Source: Gracilimonas sp965227215
Lineage (GTDB): Bacteria > Bacteroidota > Rhodothermia > Balneolales > Balneolaceae
Direction: 5' to 3'
Length of the DNA stretch: 64,000 bases
Assembly (NCBI GenBank): GCA_965227215.1
Contig: OZ245729.1
Coordinates: 1,240,001 to 1,304,000 of the forward strand
Part shown: one piece after another, positions 16,677 through 25,894 of the stretch
Position numbering within the stretch: the stretch's first letter is position 1
How the letters are laid out: every line of letters begins with the position of its first letter
Made by a program: the position numbers and the translations under genes
The notes under the pieces: model-generated
Databases searched by the model: none
What the model was told of the DNA's origin: nothing
Seen by the model: only the letters and a program-made list of their open reading frames with translations

Positions 16677-18135
16677 CTTCCCCCTTATCCCCGTCATTAA
16701 CCGGCTCGTTTATCAGCCATTTCAGTGCTTTAAAGGTATCCTGATTATGAAGGTCTGTGGCCTCAAACTCCATCCCTCCTGCCCCTGATGCAGCCGTAAC
16801 CGTCAGGTTCTGAATATCTTTATTGTCCTGAAAGGGATTTTGACTCGTCTCCATATTCTGAATTCTGTTCTTTTTTACTATAGCCGTTGTCCGTGATAAC
16901 ACGCGGTAACGCATCCTCAGAATTTTATCCCCCAGCCCAAGAGCTGTATCCCGATATCTCATCCAACCCAGATACCCCAACAGTGGAATTACCAGCAACG
17001 AAAGCCAGCCATATTCCATCAGATACCAGGCAATCGGAATCATAGGTAATACAAAATAATTAGGGCGTCGGATGTATCTCCACAACGTCTTTCGAGGAGG
17101 TCTGATTTGAAACTCAGGCTCTTTGTACTCTACAAGAAACTCTGCCAGAAAAGAACGTACATTAGAAGATGCGATGAAGGGTACAAGCACAATAGAACGC
17201 CCCTTTTGAGTTTGGTCGAAACCGGCACTTTCCACATAGATCATTCCATAGCCAAAAGGCTGACGGATTATCCCTTCCACAAACCGAACGGCCTGAATGC
17301 GATCAAATGGTACAGTTATGTGTTTTCTCTCTAAAAGCCCGCTGGTGATGATCAGTTCTTTTGAGGTTTTCTCGAGGCGGAAGTCTGAATATTTAAAAAT
17401 CACCCCAAGAAATGACAATGTCCACGACACAACGATAATGGCAACTACAATTCCAACAATCAACGTTACATCACTATAACCGGGCAGAGCCTCATACACA
17501 TACTCAATGGTTTCCTCATTAATAAATTCATCCATCTGCCCCGATACCGCACCCAGAATCGACGCGATTAAACCAAAATTACCGGAGGTAAAAGCCGCAA
17601 AAACTAAGTCCTTGGTCGACAATTGCCACTGCCCAAGCACCTCTTCTTCGGCGTCCTCATACATTACCTCTGTTTCTTCGAAATCGCCGTTTGTAGCTGC
17701 CCGCTTTTTTCGTAATTCGGTTCTCAGCGCTTCCGCATCATCACGGGAAATGGCACTGATGGTAGCCGTTTCGGTACCTCCACCGGCCGTTTTGACTTCC
17801 ACTTTCACTAACCCAAACATGCGCTGTAGTAAACCTTCGGTAATATCAATCACCTGTATGCGATCTTTCGACAGGTACATATTGCTTTTAACGAGTACCC
17901 CTTTTTTGATCTGAAGCTCATCTTCGTGGACACGATACCTGAACACCACCCAACTTAACACCCCGCTTACCAGCGTAATAGCAATACCCCCCAGCAGGAA
18001 GTAAATAAAATATCCTTCTGTGTTTGAGGTACCGATGAAGAGCAGGATAACAATGGTGACAAAGTTTTGCTTTATGCTTTCAATAACCCTCGTCACGGCT
18101 GCAATGGGATGTTGCCGCTTAAACTCAGACATCAT
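16651..18135 (-). CDS. PH-domain membrane protein (YdbT-like)
   Basis: 494 residues with bacterial PH domains (bPH2) in tandem. Paired hydrophobic helices (about 22-68, 220-268 and 375-395) each precede a segment such as FRYRVHEDELQIKKGVLVKSNMYL, FRLEKTSKELIITSGLLERKH or RMRYRVLSRTTAIVKKNRIQ. B. subtilis YdbS/YdbT have this organisation; their role is uncertain, with proposals around membrane stress and bacteriocin resistance. The upstream YdbS-like gene overlaps by 11 bp, so the two are translationally coupled and likely form a complex. The 3' end overlaps the histidine-kinase gene by 26 bp. Confidence 0.85.
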   Translation of the reverse strand: MMSEFKRQHPIAAVTRVIESIKQNFVTIVILLFIGTSNTEGYFIYFLLGGIAITLVSGVLSWVVFRYRVHEDELQIKKGVLVKSNMYLSKDRIQVIDITEGLLQRMFGLVKVEVKTAGGGTETATISAISRDDAEALRTELRKKRAATNGDFEETEVMYEDAEEEVLGQWQLSTKDLVFAAFTSGNFGLIASILGAVSGQMDEFINEETIEYVYEALPGYSDVTLIVGIVVAIIVVSWTLSFLGVIFKYSDFRLEKTSKELIITSGLLERKHITVPFDRIQAVRFVEGIIRQPFGYGMIYVESAGFDQTQKGRSIVLVPFIASSNVRSFLAEFLVEYKEPEFQIRPPRKTLWRYIRRPNYFVLPMIPIAWYLMEYGWLSLLVIPLLGYLGWMRYRDTALGLGDKILRMRYRVLSRTTAIVKKNRIQNMETSQNPFQDNKDIQNLTVTAASGAGGMEFEATDLHNQDTFKALKWLINEPVNDGDKGEVSVPVQTE

Positions 18136-18634
18136 CTTTCACCTTACGTACTAGGGTAGAAATGGTGGTTCGCAGCTCATTCGCTGTTTCATCATCGAGA
18201 GCAGGAATTTCATGTGTTGTGGCTGCCGTAGAAATAGTGACCGAAGACAACCCGAACTTTCTATAAATGGGTCCTTGTTTGGTATCCACATGTTGCACCC
18301 GGTTTATGGGAACAAGGGTTCTTTTTTTGATGATAATACCTCGTAGCATATCAATTTCTTTTTCGGAAACATCATACTTCCACCGTTTCCACCGAATATT
18401 GGGCAGCAGCACTCCGGTTAACAAATAAAAGATCAGGGACGCAAAAAAGATGGAACCAAACAGAAGCCAGTCTATACCATGGTACCATGGCGTTCCAATG
18501 CCAAGGTTGTGATTTATACCCAGTGCCAGTTGAATAATAGAGGGGGTAAACCAAAACAATCCGAAAAGCAATGCATTTACAGTCCAGGCTTTGATGGCAT
18601 CTTTATGGATTCGGGTAGCGGGCTCTTGATTCAT
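18125..18634 (-). CDS. PH-domain membrane protein (YdbS-like)
   Basis: 169 residues: two adjacent membrane helices (about 17-42 and 52-74) followed by one bacterial PH domain with the usual YDVSEKEIDMLRGIIIKKRTLVPINRVQHVDTK-type pattern (about 86-130) and GLSSVTISTAATTHEIPAL. This is the classical YdbS architecture. It is the first gene of a two-gene operon and its 3' end overlaps the YdbT-like gene by 11 bp. No promoter element was identified with confidence. Confidence 0.85.
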   Translation of the reverse strand: MNQEPATRIHKDAIKAWTVNALLFGLFWFTPSIIQLALGINHNLGIGTPWYHGIDWLLFGSIFFASLIFYLLTGVLLPNIRWKRWKYDVSEKEIDMLRGIIIKKRTLVPINRVQHVDTKQGPIYRKFGLSSVTISTAATTHEIPALDDETANELRTTISTLVRKVKDDV

Positions 18635-18708
18635 GCACTAATCGATTGAAGCGTTAATTTCAGCCTGATAATAAAAAAGATAAATGGATAAATGTTCCTG
18701 AAAATAAA

Positions 18709-18730
18709 AAAGCCACACAATGGTGGCTTT
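18709..18730 (-). terminator. Terminator downstream of the histone H1-like gene
   Basis: AGCCAC/GTGGCT stem (18711-18716 with 18723-18728), 6-nt loop, flanked by A- and T-runs on both sides; on the minus strand the stem is followed by TTTTTTATTTT. Confidence 0.8.
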
Positions 18731-18753
18731 TCTTTTAAATGTGGTAAAGGAAA

Positions 18754-18930
18754 TTACATAGCGTTTTTCTTAGCTTGGATTTCCTGACGGATTTCGTGAG
18801 AAAGCTTCTTAAGAGTCATTAGGTGCTTACGGGCACGTGTACCGGCAGCTTTATTTCCTTTCTCATAAAATTTCTTCATGTCAACTTGCAGTTCTTCTAC
18901 TACGTTGTTGATATCGTCCATTCTACTCAT
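18754..18930 (-). CDS. Histone H1-like (Hc1 family) small protein
   Basis: A 58-residue basic protein beginning MSRMDDINNVVEELQVDMKK and containing FYEKGNKAAGTRARKHLMTL, followed by KKLSHEIRQEIQAKKNAM. The phrase EKGNKAAGTRARK is the signature of the short Hc1/histone-H1-like proteins common in Bacteroidota, which are thought to bind DNA non-specifically and compact the nucleoid. A strong AAGGAG lies 9 nt before the ATG, and a terminator lies just downstream, so it is a complete monocistronic gene. Bacteroidota relatives are of similar length (about 55-60 residues). Confidence 0.88.
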   Translation of the reverse strand: MSRMDDINNVVEELQVDMKKFYEKGNKAAGTRARKHLMTLKKLSHEIRQEIQAKKNAM

Positions 18931-19076
18931 GTGTTGTACTCCTTATAATTTTGTTTCGATTAACGGTGTTTATATGGAACTAATTAAACACCTGCTTTTA
19001 AGTTTACTGTCTTATTCGATACAGTAGTAAAATCTGCGTTAATTTAATAAATAAGCAGATAAATACATTGTTTTCT

Positions 19077-20369
19077 TTAATTCTGGATTATAGGCACTTC
19101 TTCCCGGGTTGTTCCCTTAACCTCATCCACACCTAACATTAACGCTAATCCCACAACCAAAAGCAACAAAATGGCACTCATTCCCCACCGCTGATTATCC
19201 ATCAATAAGGTGATCCAACCTACCATAATAGGTCCGGCAAAGGTGGTTACTTTCCCGGACAACGCAAACAGTCCATACATTTGATTTCGTTTATCTTGCG
19301 GGGCCAACCTCCCCATAAACGTCCGGCTTGAAGCCTGCACCGGTCCTACAAATATTCCAAGCAACAATCCCCACACCCAAAACCAGATCTCCGCTTCTAC
19401 AAAAAGAACGGCCACAACGGGTATAATTAACCCCACCAACGACCACACAATTGTGTTTTTACTTCCACTGATATCATCAAGCCAGGAAAACCCGAATGCA
19501 CCCAGTCCGGCCGTCACATTGAGAGCGATACCAAACATAAATATCTGCTCGGTATCAAAACCGAAGGTTCCGGCTGCATAAACACCACCCATAGCAAAAA
19601 TGGTAGCCAAGCCGTCATTGTAAAACAAACGTGCCAGTAAAAACTTCCAGATATTTGGTTCATCCTTAAGCATGGCGATCCCATTTTTGAGTTCCTTCAT
19701 CCCATCCTTCACTGCTAACGACATACTTTTATTCTTTGAAGGAACGTCTTCCGTTTTTATAAACATGGGAAGACTGAAAAGTGCATACCACAACCCGGTA
19801 AACAGAAAAGTGACCCGTACGTTCTGAAGAGAGCTTTCATCCAGCCCAAATACATCAGCACCGTACTCCACAAAACCGAAGTACCCGATAATCAGACAAA
19901 CCAGCCCACCTGCATAGCCCATGGCCCAGCCCCAGCCCGACCATTTACCGATGTTTAAACTGGTAGTTAAATCCGGGAGCATGGCGTTATAGAAAATAAA
20001 CGACAGCTCCGCTCCTAAGGTAGCGATGAATGCCATGGAGAGGGCAAACCAGATAAAATCAGTGCTTGGTTCTGCAAACCAAAGCATACTGCACCCGATT
20101 ACGCACAGGGTTGTAAAAAAAGCAATCCACGGTTTCCTGCGGCCTCCTTCGTCAGCAATAGAGCCTAAAAAAGGTGCCGATATCGCGATGACAAAACCCG
20201 CCAACCCAATCATATTTCCCCATAAAGCCGTGCCTGTCGTTTCGTTTTCGGCAATAGATTGAGCAAAATAGGCGGCAAACACAAAGGTTTGGATCATCAC
20301 GAAATAAGCCGAATTGGCCCAATCGTACATGGCCCATGCGAAAAGTCCTTTGGAAGATTTCTCAGGCAT
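19077..20369 (-). CDS. MFS transporter, UMF1/Atg22-like
   Basis: 430 residues with 12 predicted membrane segments. The opening KGLFAWAMYDWANSAYFVMIQTFVFAAYF is typical of the UMF1 family (related to yeast vacuolar effluxer Atg22). The loop between helices 2 and 3 holds FLGSIADEGGRRKPW, the MFS motif A equivalent, and the central loop is charged (EDVPSKNKSMSLAVKDGMKELK). Bacterial members are uncharacterised exporters, perhaps of amino acids. No linked gene points to a substrate. Start at the ATG at 20369. Confidence 0.85.
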   Translation of the reverse strand: MPEKSSKGLFAWAMYDWANSAYFVMIQTFVFAAYFAQSIAENETTGTALWGNMIGLAGFVIAISAPFLGSIADEGGRRKPWIAFFTTLCVIGCSMLWFAEPSTDFIWFALSMAFIATLGAELSFIFYNAMLPDLTTSLNIGKWSGWGWAMGYAGGLVCLIIGYFGFVEYGADVFGLDESSLQNVRVTFLFTGLWYALFSLPMFIKTEDVPSKNKSMSLAVKDGMKELKNGIAMLKDEPNIWKFLLARLFYNDGLATIFAMGGVYAAGTFGFDTEQIFMFGIALNVTAGLGAFGFSWLDDISGSKNTIVWSLVGLIIPVVAVLFVEAEIWFWVWGLLLGIFVGPVQASSRTFMGRLAPQDKRNQMYGLFALSGKVTTFAGPIMVGWITLLMDNQRWGMSAILLLLVVGLALMLGVDEVKGTTREEVPIIQN

Positions 20370-20515
20370 AAGAAAGTTTTAAATGGTTGGAGAGCCCGAA
20401 TATCGGTTTTGGTGGCGGGAATGCAAAATTAAATAATCTTTCCTGATTAAGAGCTTGAAAAGCTTATCACACTATTCAGACAGAAACACATACTTTATTG
20501 CCTGCTTCTTCAGAC

Positions 20516-21862
20516 TCACAAACGGTCTGCAATTTCCTCCACCAACTCTTCAGCTCCTTCCACACAATCGGGCACAGAAACTCCCCAACGGTAATTACCA
20601 CCCTGATACAAACCCGGATTGTCAGATTCAAATTGGCGGAGCTTTTGCTTTGTCTGCTCGTAGTCAACGTTAAATTGTGGAATGGCTTTTTTCCAGAGGT
20701 GAGATTTTACAAAAGCAGGTTCAGTTCCAATTTCCATCAATTCCCGAAACTCATTCAGGATCTCTTTTTCTACCTCCTCTACCGCTTCGGTTACTATTTC
20801 CCGGTCGTGGGCTCCGCCGGCCATAAGCGTAGCATGGAAATACCCATCGCCCGTTAGCTCCGGAAAGATGCTGGATTTCCAAATGGCACCCAACAGCCTG
20901 ATTCGTTCTTTACGTGGCACCAGAAACCCAAAGCCTTCTCGTTTTACATCAATATCAGAAGCCTTGAAGAGCACCTGTGTGGAAAGCATGGGTGCATACT
21001 CAATGTTGATGAGTTCGTCGGACAGCTCCTGTTCAACCCCTTTTAATATGTGCCCCAAGTTGTAAGCCGGAATGCAGGAGATAATATTTTTTGAAATGAA
21101 ATCTTCACGCTCAGTCAGAACCTTGTATCCGGACTCCGCTTTTTCCAATACCTTCACTTCATCATAAACGATGTGATCTGAAATTCTTTTCGCGATTGCA
21201 TCGGTTAGCTGTTGTATTCCCTTCTTGAATGAGAGTACCATTGGCTTAACCGGTTCCTTCTCTTTTTTTGAACGGATCGCACCCCACGCAATGGAGCCAT
21301 ACTCCCGCTCGTACTCTGCTAGTTTGGAAAGTACCGATTCCTTACTCATTCTATAAATATTACCGGCATATATTCCTGAAAATATCGGGTCCACCAGGTA
21401 ATCGACTGCTTCTTTACCAATCCTTCGCTCCAGAAAATCCCCGATACTTTCATCCCCGGTTGTACCCTCCTGTACGAACGGCTCTTTGAGTAACCGAAGC
21501 TTTGCTTTTGCAGATAAAATCTTCGTCGATATCAGTGAAGAAATACTTGGTGACAACCCCTGTAGCTTGCGATCCCTTACGATATACCGGGTTTTAAAGG
21601 CTTCCGATATTTGAATCAGATCGTTTGAAATACCTAACTCTTCCGCGAGTTCTCTGATTTTACCATTTCGGTCGCGCAGGGAATTGGGACCGAAATCTAA
21701 TACAGAACCCTGAACTATTTTGGATGTAATAACCCCACCGGTTTCATCCTGCTTTTCGAATAACTTGAATGGTATTCCTTTTTGATGAAGAAACCAGGCT
21801 ACAGAAAGACCCGAAATTCCTCCACCCAGAATAATAACTTCATGTGAAGTTAAGCCACTCAA
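20516..21862 (-). CDS. hemG: Protoporphyrinogen/coproporphyrinogen oxidase (HemY-type)
   Basis: 448 residues of the FAD-dependent oxidase that aromatises the porphyrinogen ring late in haem synthesis. The N-terminal FAD motif is VIILGGGISGLSVAW, followed by VLDFGPNSLRDRNGKIRELAEELG, and a C-terminal GLYQGGNYRWGVSVPDCVEGA segment closes the FAD site as in HemY. The start is a TTG overlapping the hemH stop (TTGA), indicating translational coupling. It is the second gene of the hemH-hemG pair. Whether the substrate is proto- or copro-porphyrinogen depends on the organism's haem route; the adjacent ferrochelatase would fit the protoporphyrin-dependent route. Confidence 0.92.
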   Translation of the reverse strand: MSGLTSHEVIILGGGISGLSVAWFLHQKGIPFKLFEKQDETGGVITSKIVQGSVLDFGPNSLRDRNGKIRELAEELGISNDLIQISEAFKTRYIVRDRKLQGLSPSISSLISTKILSAKAKLRLLKEPFVQEGTTGDESIGDFLERRIGKEAVDYLVDPIFSGIYAGNIYRMSKESVLSKLAEYEREYGSIAWGAIRSKKEKEPVKPMVLSFKKGIQQLTDAIAKRISDHIVYDEVKVLEKAESGYKVLTEREDFISKNIISCIPAYNLGHILKGVEQELSDELINIEYAPMLSTQVLFKASDIDVKREGFGFLVPRKERIRLLGAIWKSSIFPELTGDGYFHATLMAGGAHDREIVTEAVEEVEKEILNEFRELMEIGTEPAFVKSHLWKKAIPQFNVDYEQTKQKLRQFESDNPGLYQGGNYRWGVSVPDCVEGAEELVEEIADRL

Positions 21863-22926
21863 GCTGCCTCAACCTCTTTCACCTTTAGTTTTTCAACGCA
21901 CCACTTTTCAAGCGTGTCTATCCAGAGGTCGTTGTCGTTTAAACAAGGAATCAGGATCAGGTCTTCCCCTCCGGCTTCCACAAAATCTTCTTTGCCCCGA
22001 ATGCCGATCTCCTCCAGCGTTTCGATGCAGTCAGAAATAAAAGCCGGACAGCAAACCGCAATTTTCTTCACACCTTCTTCCTCAGCCAGTCGTACCAGCT
22101 CTGCATCAGTAGCCGGAGTAAGCCAGGGATCGATTCCCAATTTGGACTGAAAAGCCGTGCTGTAACTGAAGTCTCTGCTATCCAGATCAAGGTATTCGGC
22201 GGCACACTTTGTAGTCATCAAATCCTGATGGCGGTAACAAAAGGTATGCGCCGGTGAGTTTACATTACAACAGTCTTCGCACTTCAGGCAATGGTCGCCG
22301 GTGATATCGCGCTTCTTAATCTGTCGCTCCGGCACACCATGATAGGAAAACAACAGGTGATCGATATCGTGTTCTTCTATATATGGTTTAATACTTTCAC
22401 CCAGCGCTTTCACGTAGTCGGGGTCATCATAAAAAGCATCTTTAAACTCTACCTGAAGCTGCGGGTATTTTGCCTGCCACACTTCTTTAGCTTTCTCAAT
22501 CACCGTTTCGGTAGTGGCCATCGCATACTGAGGGTATAGCGGTATCAGGAACACGCGATCCAGGTTTGGATTCTTATCCATCAGTTCATCAAAACCTGCC
22601 TCTATAGAGGGGTTGCCATACCGCATTCCCATCGATACCGGCACATCGTCACCCAGTCGCTCCTGAAGCTTATCAATCACACGCTGTGTAATGACAATCA
22701 AAGGCGAGCCTTCATCCCACCAAATCAATTCGTAGGCTTCAGCGGATTCTTTTGGACGAAAGGGAAGGATAAACGCCTCTACGATGGTTTTTCGGATAGG
22801 AGTCGGAAAGTCGATAACCCGTTTGTCAGTCAGAAACTCTCTCAGATATACTTTTAAATCAGCGGGTTCGTAACTATCGGGCGATCCGAGGTTAACCAAT
22901 AAAATTCCAGTGTTTGATTGTGCCAT
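21859..22926 (-). CDS. hemH: Ferrochelatase
   Basis: 355 residues; inserts Fe(II) into the porphyrin to give haem. The N-terminus GILLVNLGSPDSYEPADLKVYLREFL is characteristic, the catalytic His is in LLFSYHGVPERQIKKRD, and the essential Glu lies in CIETLEEIGIRG. A Cys cluster (CLKCEDCCNVNSPAHTFCYR, about 213-232) is present; several bacterial ferrochelatases hold a [2Fe-2S] cluster with cysteines in this area, so a cluster is plausible. It is the first gene of a pair with hemG, which overlaps by 4 bp. Confidence 0.95.
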   Translation of the reverse strand: MAQSNTGILLVNLGSPDSYEPADLKVYLREFLTDKRVIDFPTPIRKTIVEAFILPFRPKESAEAYELIWWDEGSPLIVITQRVIDKLQERLGDDVPVSMGMRYGNPSIEAGFDELMDKNPNLDRVFLIPLYPQYAMATTETVIEKAKEVWQAKYPQLQVEFKDAFYDDPDYVKALGESIKPYIEEHDIDHLLFSYHGVPERQIKKRDITGDHCLKCEDCCNVNSPAHTFCYRHQDLMTTKCAAEYLDLDSRDFSYSTAFQSKLGIDPWLTPATDAELVRLAEEEGVKKIAVCCPAFISDCIETLEEIGIRGKEDFVEAGGEDLILIPCLNDNDLWIDTLEKWCVEKLKVKEVEAA

Positions 22927-22989
22927 GCCTGAATTTGATCTATGTTTAGTGTACAGTTAAGCAATAACTTTATTTAATATGAAGAAAAT

Positions 22990-23802
22990 ATGAATTCCGA
23001 TAAAAACAGCACCGTATTAATTGTTGGCTGCGGTTGGGTGGGGAAAAAATTAGGTGAAAAACTCACAAACGATGGATTCACTGTGTATGGAACCACCCGG
23101 TCTTCCTCTAATTTCTCCGTATTAAATGAGGTCGGTATTAAGCCGGTAAAATTGGATCTTCCGGCTGCATCTGCTTCGGAAATTCACCTTCCTGAAGTTG
23201 ACTCCGTTCTGATCTCTATTTCTCCGGGTCGTGGAGAGAACCGAAGTGAGTATCCAACCGTTATCGGACAACTTTCCCGCGTTCTGGCTCAAAGAAACAC
23301 ACAGGTGATGATGTATAGTTCCACATCTGCCTACGGAAATGCAACCGATGAAGTAACGGAAACGGATGCCACTCCGGACCGCAATAGCGACAACGCTATT
23401 ATAGCAGCAGAAGGAGAATTACTTGAGCATATTCCCGAGGCTGTTGTACTTCGCTTATGTGGCTTATACGGAGAAGACCGACACCCCGCAAAATATATGG
23501 CCGGTCGAACCAACATAGCCGACGGTGATGCTCCGGTTAACCTCGTTCATCGTGATGATGTAATTCAGGTGACTCAAAAAATTATTTCGGAAAATATTCG
23601 AGGAGAAATTTTCAATGTGTGTTCGGGCTCACATCCAAGCCGGGCTGAAATCTATACGGTAATTGCAGAACGCTTGGGACTTGAGAAACCCACCTTTACA
23701 AATGGAGGTGCTAATGGAAAAACCGTTTCATCGAAAAAACTGAAAGATCGTCTCGATTTGGAATTTCAGCATCCGGATCCTTCAACATTTTTGGTTAATT
23801 AA
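22990..23802 (+). CDS. NAD(P)-dependent epimerase/dehydratase family protein (YeeZ-like)
   Basis: 270 residues of the extended SDR superfamily. The Rossmann motif is VLIVGCGWVGKKLGEKL (residues 9-25). The serine of the active site is in MMYSSTSAYGN, but the following YxxxK is replaced (NAIIAAEGELLEH), as in the atypical YeeZ/nucleoside-sugar epimerase-like branch, so classical epimerase chemistry is doubtful. FNVCSGSHPSRAEIY near the C-terminus is a typical substrate-side loop. The substrate is unknown. It is divergent from hemH and its 3' end overlaps the convergent AhpD-like gene by 4 bp. Confidence 0.8.
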   Translation: MNSDKNSTVLIVGCGWVGKKLGEKLTNDGFTVYGTTRSSSNFSVLNEVGIKPVKLDLPAASASEIHLPEVDSVLISISPGRGENRSEYPTVIGQLSRVLAQRNTQVMMYSSTSAYGNATDEVTETDATPDRNSDNAIIAAEGELLEHIPEAVVLRLCGLYGEDRHPAKYMAGRTNIADGDAPVNLVHRDDVIQVTQKIISENIRGEIFNVCSGSHPSRAEIYTVIAERLGLEKPTFTNGGANGKTVSSKKLKDRLDLEFQHPDPSTFLVN

Positions 23803-24167
23803 TTTACCCGAAGCGTCCCCTCTTCCTCCAGAAAATCCAGCGTATCGGTTGCATGCCGCAGATGCGGAATTACAATACTCCCCCCTACAATCAAAGCCAC
23901 ATTCAATGCATCCACAATTTCGGCTTTGGTGGAACCGGCTTTGGCACATTGCTCCAGGTGATAGTCGATACAATCGTTGCAACGTAAGACGGTTGAGGCT
24001 ACCAGGCCGAGTAGTTCTTTCGTTTGAGTGGGAAGCGCTCCATCGCGATAGGTATTGGTATCCATATTGAAAAAGCGCTTAATGCCCAGGTGATCAAGAT
24101 CCATTACTTTCTCATTTTGCTCGGCTCTTTTTTCTCTGAATAATTCCAGTCTGTTTTTATCTGTCAT
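23799..24167 (-). CDS. Carboxymuconolactone decarboxylase / AhpD-like protein
   Basis: 122 residues of the CMD/AhpD fold. The redox motif CNDCIDYH places C63, C66 and H70 in the CxxC-x3-H arrangement of AhpD-type alkylhydroperoxidases rather than true decarboxylases. The following GSTKAEIVDALNVALIVGGSIVIPH helix is also characteristic. It probably acts as a disulfide reductant in peroxide defence; its partner is not in the neighbourhood. The 3' ends of this gene and the epimerase gene overlap by 4 bp. Confidence 0.88.
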   Translation of the reverse strand: MTDKNRLELFREKRAEQNEKVMDLDHLGIKRFFNMDTNTYRDGALPTQTKELLGLVASTVLRCNDCIDYHLEQCAKAGSTKAEIVDALNVALIVGGSIVIPHLRHATDTLDFLEEEGTLRVN

Positions 24168-24230
24168 TGTCTGTTAGTTTGATTGGGCTCTGAATCTCAA
24201 TAAAACAAAATAGGGATGTCATGAATAAAT

Positions 24231-24304
24231 AGTAACGAGTTTTGAGTAACGAGTTTTTCCCTCACTACTCACTACTCACTACTCACTACTCACTACTCAC
24301 TACT
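24231..24304. repeat. Heptanucleotide tandem repeat next to a 13-bp direct repeat
   Basis: Six perfect copies of CTCACTA occupy 24261-24302, with a partial seventh. Just before, AGTAACGAGTTTT is directly repeated (24231-24243 and 24245-24257). The array ends about 75 bp before the start of the SGNH hydrolase gene. No ORF crosses it, so copy-number change could only affect promoter spacing. Confidence 0.85.
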
Positions 24305-24376
24305 AAACACTAACTACCATCTCTCATATTTGTATTCACCCTTCACTTAGCTATCTTTTCGTGTTTTTGAGATTTA

Positions 24377-25894
24377 GTGGCAAAATTCATGTTCTGGAAT
24401 AAAAAAGAAGCCAAGCACAAACTTGTAGTAATTGGAGACAGCCTTTCTCAGGGATTCAATAACGGGGGTATTTACCGAACCGATGTTAACTTCCCTTCTT
24501 TCCTGCATCGCTGCTTCGAACCCAAACCTGATTTCGATCAACCAAGCTTTACCGCTCAGGCCGGTATCCCTTTAAATCTTGAAGTGTTAGTACGGGGTAT
24601 GTCGGAGGAGTTCGGGGATGAAATCACCTGGAATGAATACCTTCCGGCTGCTACTCATATGCTGAAAACCCTGAAACGCATCAAAAAATATTGGGAAGGC
24701 GGACTGAAGGATCTCGCTGTTGAGCGGGACTCCCCCTACCACAATCAGTCGGTGTGGGGATTTAATATCAGCGACTCCTGGGTGGTTAATGAGCAAAACA
24801 GCCGACATCATATTCAAACCAACCCCGAGAAGTTTACCGTTTTCGATATGCTCCCGGAGCATGCCAAGTTTACCACGGCCCGGCTTGTGCTTAATCCATC
24901 CCTGAAAACAGATCCTGAACTGGAAACCCGAAGTCAGTTTGATAATGCTAAGTTATTAGCCGACGATGGCGGGATAGAAAACCTGATTGTGTGCCTTGGT
25001 CATAATAATATGATTGCTGCTATCACAGACTTAAAAGTGATCTGGACCGAAGATGATAACCTGGAGGTATTCCCCGGCCAGCGCACACACACTGTTTATC
25101 GGCCTGAGCATTTCGAAATACAGTATCGAAAACTGGCTGAAAAAGTCTCGAAGCTGGAGGCAAAAAGAGTTTTTGTACCCACCCTCCCGTATGTAACCAT
25201 TCCACCGGTTTGTCGGGGTGTGAACTCAGACCTGTCCAGCAAGCGGCTCGGCTATTTTGATTATTACACCCGCTTTTGGATTTGGGATGAAGATTTTGAT
25301 CCGGACAAGCACCCTCACTTAACAAAAGATCAGGCTATTCAGCTTGATTTAACCATGGATGAATACAACGATATTATCCGAAAGGTTGCCGGTGAATATG
25401 GATGGACCGTAGTACCTATGGCCAAAAATGTAGCCGGAATGGCACGAAGACGCCTGGGAGGTGAGTTGGTTCGGGACCTGCCCAAGGGACTTGCTGATGC
25501 GCTTCTGAAACAAGAAAGCACAGCACACCTGGTTGATGAAGAGGGGGATGTAAAACTCACAACCGATTACATACGCCTCGATAAAAGTGGCCAACTGTAC
25601 AAAGGAGGCATTTTCAGTTTAGATGGACTTCACCCCACTACCATCGGGTATGGGCTGATGGCAAATGTATATATGAAAACCATGGCCAAGGCCGGAGTCA
25701 AATTTCAGCGCTCTATTAACTGGGATGAAGTTGTTCGCGAAGACACATTAATTAGCAACCCTCCCAAATTACTGGGAGAGCTGCGTTATGTACTCCGTTT
25801 TCTTGCAATGGGTAAGCAAGAAAAATTCTTCAACTTCAGTAAGAATATACTCGGCCAAGCCATGGATTTGGTTTCGCCCCGTCAGAAAGAATAA
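24377..25894 (+). CDS. Large SGNH/GDSL-family hydrolase-like protein
   Basis: 505 residues. SGNH blocks are visible: block I IGDSLSQG (about 20-27), a block III-like VCLGHNNMIAA (about 207-217; HNN in place of the usual GxND) and block V LDGLHPTTIGYG (about 420-431; Asp and His of the triad). This suggests an esterase or lipase fold, but the protein is twice the usual length of 200-250, with inserts between blocks (about 60-180 and 230-400). No signal peptide, so it is cytoplasmic unless exported otherwise. The start is a GTG at 24377; an ATG 12 nt later is possible. It abuts the convergent lipoprotein gene. The family is uncommon and the substrate unknown. Confidence 0.75.
   Translation: MAKFMFWNKKEAKHKLVVIGDSLSQGFNNGGIYRTDVNFPSFLHRCFEPKPDFDQPSFTAQAGIPLNLEVLVRGMSEEFGDEITWNEYLPAATHMLKTLKRIKKYWEGGLKDLAVERDSPYHNQSVWGFNISDSWVVNEQNSRHHIQTNPEKFTVFDMLPEHAKFTTARLVLNPSLKTDPELETRSQFDNAKLLADDGGIENLIVCLGHNNMIAAITDLKVIWTEDDNLEVFPGQRTHTVYRPEHFEIQYRKLAEKVSKLEAKRVFVPTLPYVTIPPVCRGVNSDLSSKRLGYFDYYTRFWIWDEDFDPDKHPHLTKDQAIQLDLTMDEYNDIIRKVAGEYGWTVVPMAKNVAGMARRRLGGELVRDLPKGLADALLKQESTAHLVDEEGDVKLTTDYIRLDKSGQLYKGGIFSLDGLHPTTIGYGLMANVYMKTMAKAGVKFQRSINWDEVVREDTLISNPPKLLGELRYVLRFLAMGKQEKFFNFSKNILGQAMDLVSPRQKE

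Noticed and set aside
24261..24304. Possible CRISPR array from the repeated CTCACTA units
   Set aside because: Units are 7 bp and contiguous, without spacers; a simple tandem repeat, and no cas gene is nearby.
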